64,000 nt of DNA from Pseudidiomarina halophila. GTDB taxonomy: Bacteria > Pseudomonadota > Gammaproteobacteria > Enterobacterales > Alteromonadaceae. The notes beneath the pieces were generated by a model. That model was not told the origin of the DNA. It saw only the letters and a program-made list of their open reading frames with translations, and made no database searches. Within the stretch, counting starts at the first letter, position 1. Every line of letters begins with the position of its first letter. Below are positions 59,507-64,000 of this stretch, one piece after another. Position numbers and translations under genes: made by a program. The stretch covers positions 558,001-622,000 of the forward strand of contig NZ_PIPW01000001.1 in assembly GCF_003987215.1 (NCBI RefSeq), in the 5' to 3' direction.

Positions 59507-61999
59507 ATGAAAACCAAATTTACTGTTTCGATACTTGCCGCCATGATTGCGGCATCGTGCGCAACAACAAACGTACCTGATACGACGACAGCGTCTGCCA
59601 CAGCACCGGAAACCCTTAGTTTAGCTGAAACCAATACCAGTGCGGTTGCGGAAACGGGTGAATTAACCATCAAACAGATCATGGCTGATCAGGAATGGGT
59701 GGCCCGTTCACCGGAGTCTGCATACTGGATGCTTGATGGTAGCGGAGTCATCTATCAGCAGGAACGCGCAGGAAGTGTGCTCAGCGACTGGTACCATTTA
59801 CCACTGGACGAGGATGATGCCCATCCAATTCCCGCCGAGCGCCTGCATAACTACGCCTACGAAGATGCAATTTACAACGATGACCGCAGTCTTGTCGCCT
59901 ACACCTTCGAGGGCAACATATTTGTTCGTGATGTCGAGACCGATGAAGTGCGTCAGTTAACCCGGGATGAAGCCAGCCAGTCGCAGTTGAATTTTCTTAA
60001 TGATGGCCGTCTTAGTTACCGCCAGGGGAACGATTTCTACGTGGTCGATCCGCGCAGTGGTATGACCCAACAGGTGGTTGCGCTGGCTACGCGGGATAAA
60101 CCTGAAGCCGTGGCAGAGCCGAAAGACTTCGTTGCCCGTGAGCAAATCGAACTTATTGAATTCGTGCAAAAAGAACGTCAGGATCGTCAAGCCCGCGCTG
60201 ATCAGCAAGCCGAGCTTGCCAGAGTGAATGACTCACTGGCGCCACAACCGTTTTACTTAGGCAACAACAAACAGATTGTTGCCGCCAGTTTGTCGCCGGC
60301 CGGTGATAAGGTTCTGGTCGCGATCAGTGACCCTCAGAGCTGGCGTGATGACGGTGACATTATGCCGAATTACGTTGCCGAAGATGGCCGGGTGAAAGCT
60401 GAGTCAGTGCGTCGTCGAGTCGCTGATGCAGAGCCCGTTGAGCATCAGCTGCTATTACTTGATTTAGCCACTGGTGAGCAAACACCTTTCACCTATAACA
60501 CCTTGCCTGGTTGGAACGAAGATGTACTGGCTGAGGTGAAGGCGGAGAATTACGCTGCTCAGGGCAAAGAGTACGAGTCCAAAGAAGCACCTCGTCCGAT
60601 CACTCTGATGCAGGATTGGGGCTGGCAGGAAGGCGCAATCCGCTGGTCCGAGACCGGTGAGAACGCCATTGTTATGCTCGAAGCATGGGACAATAAAGAT
60701 CGCTGGATAGCGTCCATTGATTTTGCCGGAAAACAACTGGTCAATCAGCATCGTTTGCATGACGACGCATGGATCAATTACACGCATAACGAGTTTGGTT
60801 TCTTACCTGATTCTGAAGATAAAATCTGGTTCCAAAGTGAAGAAGACGGTTATGCACACCTTTACACGAAAGAGCTTGGTGGTAAGCAACAGCAATTAAC
60901 CCAAGGTAAATTTGTGACGGAAAGCCCAACAGTAAACGGGCAGGCAGAATCCATTTATTACACTGCGAACGTATCACATCCGGGTATCTATGAGCTTTAC
61001 CGGGTGAATTACCAAACCGGTGAGAGTGAGCAGATCACTGACCTCGACGGCATGGTGCAGTCCTACGACGTAAGCCCTGCGAACGATAAAGTGGTGCTTA
61101 CTTACTCAAGTGCATTACAACCGCCAGAGCTCTACGTGCAGTTGTTGGCCGAAGGTGCGACGGCGGAACGTGTTACGCATACTGCAACTGAAAAATTCAA
61201 TAGCTTTGACTGGAGTGTGCCTGAGATCGTTCCGGTGCCATCAAGCCATGTTGATGAGCCAATTTACACACGCGTGTACTATCCGGAAAACTATGATCCA
61301 AACCGGGCAGAGAAATACCCGGCAGTCGTATTTATTCACGGTGCGGGCTATTTACAGAATGCCCACGCCGGATGGTCGAACTATCAACGTGAATTCATGT
61401 TCCATACCTTCTTAAACCGTCAGGGTTACGTGGTACTGGATCTTGATTACCGTGGCTCGAAAGGTTATGGACGTGACTGGCGTACAGCGATTTATCGCAA
61501 TATGGGCTGGCCAGAAGTAGAAGATCTGGTTGATGTCGTGGAGTGGGCCGGTGAAAACACTAACGTTGATACGGACCGCATGGGCACTTATGGTGGCTCT
61601 TATGGTGGTTTCTTAACCTTTATGGCGTTGTTTAATGAACCCGGTTTATTCAAAGCTGGTGCAGCATTGCGTCCCGTATCTGATTGGGCACATTACAATA
61701 CAGGGTACACGTCAAATATTCTGAATTTGCCCGATGATGATCCAATTGCGTATCGTCGCAGCTCGCCGATCTACTTTACTGAAGGTCTTGAGGATGCCTT
61801 GTTGATTAACTCTCCGATGGTAGACGATAACGTATTCTTCCAGGACAGTGTGCGGCTTGTACAGCGTCTGATTGAGCATGAGAAAGAAGACTTTGAGACC
61901 GCTATTTTCCCGGTCGAGCCGCATGGCTTCCGTCAGCCATCAAGCTGGCTTGATGAATACCGCCGGATCTTTGAGTTATTTGAAGAGAACCTCAAATAA
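59507..61999 (+). CDS. S9-family peptidase (dipeptidyl-peptidase IV-like), lipoprotein
   Basis: Predicted envelope serine peptidase of 830 residues. The signal has a lipobox-like IAASC (Cys18), so it is probably a lipoprotein. Residues about 60-560 form the DPP IV N-terminal beta-propeller (motifs such as WMLDGSGVIYQQE and SYDVSPANDKVVLTYSS). The alpha/beta-hydrolase domain follows, with nucleophile Ser698 in GTYGGSYGGFL, Asp773/Asp774 in MVDDNVFFQ and His806 in VEPHGFRQP. It probably releases dipeptides from proline-containing peptides. It stands alone between two terminators. Confidence 0.9.
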   Translation: MKTKFTVSILAAMIAASCATTNVPDTTTASATAPETLSLAETNTSAVAETGELTIKQIMADQEWVARSPESAYWMLDGSGVIYQQERAGSVLSDWYHLPLDEDDAHPIPAERLHNYAYEDAIYNDDRSLVAYTFEGNIFVRDVETDEVRQLTRDEASQSQLNFLNDGRLSYRQGNDFYVVDPRSGMTQQVVALATRDKPEAVAEPKDFVAREQIELIEFVQKERQDRQARADQQAELARVNDSLAPQPFYLGNNKQIVAASLSPAGDKVLVAISDPQSWRDDGDIMPNYVAEDGRVKAESVRRRVADAEPVEHQLLLLDLATGEQTPFTYNTLPGWNEDVLAEVKAENYAAQGKEYESKEAPRPITLMQDWGWQEGAIRWSETGENAIVMLEAWDNKDRWIASIDFAGKQLVNQHRLHDDAWINYTHNEFGFLPDSEDKIWFQSEEDGYAHLYTKELGGKQQQLTQGKFVTESPTVNGQAESIYYTANVSHPGIYELYRVNYQTGESEQITDLDGMVQSYDVSPANDKVVLTYSSALQPPELYVQLLAEGATAERVTHTATEKFNSFDWSVPEIVPVPSSHVDEPIYTRVYYPENYDPNRAEKYPAVVFIHGAGYLQNAHAGWSNYQREFMFHTFLNRQGYVVLDLDYRGSKGYGRDWRTAIYRNMGWPEVEDLVDVVEWAGENTNVDTDRMGTYGGSYGGFLTFMALFNEPGLFKAGAALRPVSDWAHYNTGYTSNILNLPDDDPIAYRRSSPIYFTEGLEDALLINSPMVDDNVFFQDSVRLVQRLIEHEKEDFETAIFPVEPHGFRQPSSWLDEYRRIFELFEENLK

Positions 62000-62050
62000 C
62001 AAAGGCAAGGTTAATGCAAGTTGTTAAATAAAGTCCGTTAAGGATAAAAG

Positions 62051-62083
62051 AAAAGGCCGAAATCGATGATTTCGGCCTTTTTA
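62051..62083. terminator. Bidirectional rho-independent terminator
   Basis: AAGGCCGAAATC, a short GAT loop and GATTTCGGCCTT, flanked by A-rich DNA on the left and TTTTTATTTT on the right. It lies between the convergent S9 peptidase gene and rne and can serve both. Confidence 0.9.
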
Positions 62084-62117
62084 TTTTGGCGTGGGTCAAA
62101 GGTATAGTTTGACCAGT

Positions 62118-64000
62118 TTAGCCTTTAGAGCTTTCACATTTAGCCATTTCAGCATGGGCTTTGGCCCGCGCCTGGCCATAGCTTGCTACGGCTTCAGCTT
62201 TACTGAAATTGGCACGTTGGCTTTCATCAGCTGCTGGTAAAGGCGAATAAGCTCCAGTGCGCGGTTGCGCGCTCGCTTTTGCCATAGGTGCGCTAACTTT
62301 GCGACCGGTGGCAACTTTAGCCACAGACTGTGCTTTTGCTGCCGGCTTTTTCATTTCAGGCTTAGCTTCGGCTTTCGGCTCGGCTTTGGCTTCAGGCTCA
62401 GCTTTGGCTTCAGGCTTAGCTTCGGCTTCAGGCTCGGCTTTGGCGTCAGGCTCAGCTTTGGCTTCAGGCTTAGCTTCGGCTTCAGGCTTAGCTTCGGCTT
62501 CAGGCTCAGCTTTGGCTTCAGGCTTAGCTTCGGCTTCAGGCTCAGCTTTGGCTTCAGGCTTAGCTTTGGCTTCAGGCTTAGCTTCGGTTTCAGGCTTAGC
62601 TTCGGCTTCAGGCTCAGCTTTGGCTTCAGGCTTAGCTTCGGCTTTCGGCTCAGCTTTGGCTTCAGGCTCAGCTTTGGCTTCAGGCTTAGCTTCGGTTTTC
62701 GGCTCAGCTTTCGGCTTAGCTTCGGCTTCGGACTTAGCTTCGGCTTCAGGTTTAGCTTCAGCAGCTTTTTTCTCGGCAGCGACATCCCGTGCTGCTTGCT
62801 CCATGCGTGCGGAACGTTTTCTCGGCTTGGCGTCGTCAGTAGTCTTAGCAGGCGTTGCCTCTGTCTCGGCGTCTTTATTCGCTTGCTCTTCGGTAGCTGC
62901 ATCGTCCTGCTGCGATTCTGCTTTGCGACGTTGACCTGCAGCGCGCTGGTGACGAGGGCTGCGCCGTGAACGGTTACGACCTTCGCGCTTTTCACCATCT
63001 TGTTCAGTTGTAGTTGCATCCTGCTCTGGCGCACTTACATCTGTTGCTGTTTCTGCAGATTGCTTAGCATCGCTGGTAGCGGCAGCTTTTGTCGACGTTT
63101 TGGTAGCAGCATCTGACGATTCATCGAGTTTCAAATCAGGCACTGCAGTCTCTTTCTTCGCAGCTTGCTCGTCCTGGCCCATGCGCACAGATTTGTCGAG
63201 CTTACGACGTTGACGACGCGGCTTCACTTTGGCCTCAGTTTCCTGTTTCGGCTCTGTTGTGGTTTCCGTTGTCTCGTCTTTTGGCTTCTGCGTCGCATCA
63301 GCTTGTTGACGATTACGGTTTCTACCACCGCGGCGCTGCTGGCCTCGTTCGTTTTTCTTACCGTCTTTAGCTGTGTCTGCTACTTTATCTTTCGCTTCTT
63401 CAGGCTTCTCGGCGGCACCTTTTCGCTCATCATCACGAGGACGTGAACGATTGGTGTTGCGGCGGCGTTGTTGATTACCACCACGTTGATTACGGCCCTG
63501 ACCACCACGACGGTTGCCATTGCGACTGCGGTTATCATCGCGTTTCGGCTGCTGACCTTGTTGTTGTTCATCTTCGTCACTGGCGAACAATTTATTCAGC
63601 CATTTGCCAAGTCGTTTGAACAGGGATGGGGCAGTGTTGACCACGGCCTTCGCTGCAGCCTCCGGCACAGGTGTCGGAGCTGGTGCAGCCGGAGCCTGTA
63701 AACCTTTTAACGCTGGTTCCTCAAAGCTTGGCTTGTCTTTATTTAAGACGACTTCTGTAGTGGTATCTTCTGGTTTCTCAATCAGTTTGAAACTATTCGC
63801 TTCTTCTACTTCATCGTTACGCAAACGTCGCACGTCGAAGTGAGGGGTTTCCAAATGTAAGTTCGGAATTACCAGCACCGACACTGAATGACGTTTTTCA
63901 ACTTCAGCAATAGCTTTACGTTTTTCATTCAGCAAATAGGTAGCAACAGTTACGGGCACCTGAGCCTGAACCTGAATAGTATTGTCTTTCAGCGCTTCTT
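62118..64000 (-). CDS. rne: Ribonuclease E, C-terminal part (5' end cut by window)
   Basis: RNase E is the membrane-bound endoribonuclease and degradosome scaffold. The open frame runs past the window edge; about 627 residues are visible and the S1 and most of the catalytic domain are outside. The first visible part (VQAQVPVTVATYLLNEKRKA, then RHSVSVLVIPNLHLETPHFD) is the end of the catalytic region. A probable membrane-binding amphipathic helix, SLFKRLGKWLNKLF, lies at 63585-63629. An Arg/Gly/Asn-rich RNA-binding segment (63420-63542) follows. Most of the rest is low complexity, including a Glu/Ala/Lys/Pro repeat tract. The end is HAEMAKCESSKG. Confidence 0.93.
   Translation of the reverse strand, partial: EALKDNTIQVQAQVPVTVATYLLNEKRKAIAEVEKRHSVSVLVIPNLHLETPHFDVRRLRNDEVEEANSFKLIEKPEDTTTEVVLNKDKPSFEEPALKGLQAPAAPAPTPVPEAAAKAVVNTAPSLFKRLGKWLNKLFASDEDEQQQGQQPKRDDNRSRNGNRRGGQGRNQRGGNQQRRRNTNRSRPRDDERKGAAEKPEEAKDKVADTAKDGKKNERGQQRRGGRNRNRQQADATQKPKDETTETTTEPKQETEAKVKPRRQRRKLDKSVRMGQDEQAAKKETAVPDLKLDESSDAATKTSTKAAATSDAKQSAETATDVSAPEQDATTTEQDGEKREGRNRSRRSPRHQRAAGQRRKAESQQDDAATEEQANKDAETEATPAKTTDDAKPRKRSARMEQAARDVAAEKKAAEAKPEAEAKSEAEAKPKAEPKTEAKPEAKAEPEAKAEPKAEAKPEAKAEPEAEAKPETEAKPEAKAKPEAKAEPEAEAKPEAKAEPEAEAKPEAEAKPEAKAEPDAKAEPEAEAKPEAKAEPEAKAEPKAEAKPEMKKPAAKAQSVAKVATGRKVSAPMAKASAQPRTGAYSPLPAADESQRANFSKAEAVASYGQARAKAHAEMAKCESSKG
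62351..62766 (-). repeat. 18-bp-period tandem repeat inside rne
   Basis: Reading on the plus strand, units such as TTCAGGCTTAGCTTCGGC and TTCAGGCTCAGCTTTGGC alternate for about 410 bases, roughly 22 copies. On the coding strand they give six-residue units of the kind EAKPEA and KAEPEA. The alternation of the two unit types makes a partial 36-bp higher period. All variation keeps the reading frame. Confidence 0.9.

Noticed and set aside
62351-62766. CRISPR-like repeat array
   Set aside because: Units are directly joined with no unique spacers, keep the rne reading frame, and no cas genes are present.
62257-62969. Long open frames on the plus strand across the rne repeat, with Gly/Ser/Ala/Phe repeats
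   Set aside because: They mirror the 18-bp repeat of the coding strand: a three-divisible repeat without stops stays open in several frames. They have no ribosome-binding site or known domain.

Overview
The window is a continuous stretch of core chromosome from a gammaproteobacterium. Gene content and order best fit the Alteromonadales, most likely the Idiomarina/Pseudidiomarina group; this is my inference from protein similarity and synteny, not from a search. Coding density is very high. All gaps between genes are shorter than 300 bases, and I see no tRNA, rRNA, insertion sequence, prophage or CRISPR array.

Layout. 1-3.9 kb: the 3' part of recJ, then prfB with its programmed frameshift, and lysS, as in E. 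coli. 3.9-8.4 kb (minus): a trans-sulfuration PLP enzyme followed by trkH, a short KdpD-type sensor kinase and a KdpE-type regulator, a potassium module without kdpFABC. 8.5-12.2 kb: slyD, ygfZ, sdhE, a short ygfX-like gene and nadB. 12.2-15.0 kb: the envelope-stress operon rpoE-rseABC, with a clear sigma-E promoter. 15.1-20.9 kb: lepA-lepB-rnc-era-recO-pdxJ. 20.9-28.4 kb: rlmD-relA-mazG-pyrG-eno, joined directly to pdxJ without acpS or mazEF. 28.4-29.7 kb: an unrecognised protein and a TauE/SafE transporter. 29.8-36.1 kb: ftsB-ispD-ispF-truD-surE-pcm-yqaA-nlpD-rpoS, with mutS convergent. 38.7-41.4 kb: pncC, recA with a consensus LexA box, and a patatin-like phospholipase. 41.5-49.4 kb (minus): pspF-sapABCDF-putP packed as one unit, divergent from pspABC (49.7-51.1 kb), which has a sigma-54 promoter and an IHF-type site. 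51.2-59.4 kb: an aromatic amino acid block of megL-phhA-phhB, tyrR, then hppD-hmgA-fahA-maiA. 59.5-62.0 kb: an S9-family peptidase lipoprotein. 62.1-64.0 kb (minus): the 3' part of rne, with a long Glu/Ala/Lys/Pro repeat tail.

How the genes work together. PhhA with PhhB turns phenylalanine into tyrosine. A transaminase not in the window would give 4-hydroxyphenylpyruvate, and HppD, HmgA, MaiA and FahA then carry it to fumarate and acetoacetate. TyrR-type boxes (TGTA-N10-TACA class) precede both tyrR and hppD, so the regulator probably controls itself and the pathway. Several stress circuits lie close together: sigma-E (rpoE-rse), sigma-S (nlpD-rpoS), stringent response (relA), SOS (recA with LexA box) and phage-shock (psp).

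No clearly new multi-gene system is visible. The most unusual items are the trkH/short-KdpD/KdpE module with a degenerate kinase ATP-lid motif, a TyrR whose Walker B Glu is replaced by Ala, the 18-bp-period repeat tail of RNase E, the coupling of putP to the sap operon, and one unrecognised conserved-looking protein after eno.
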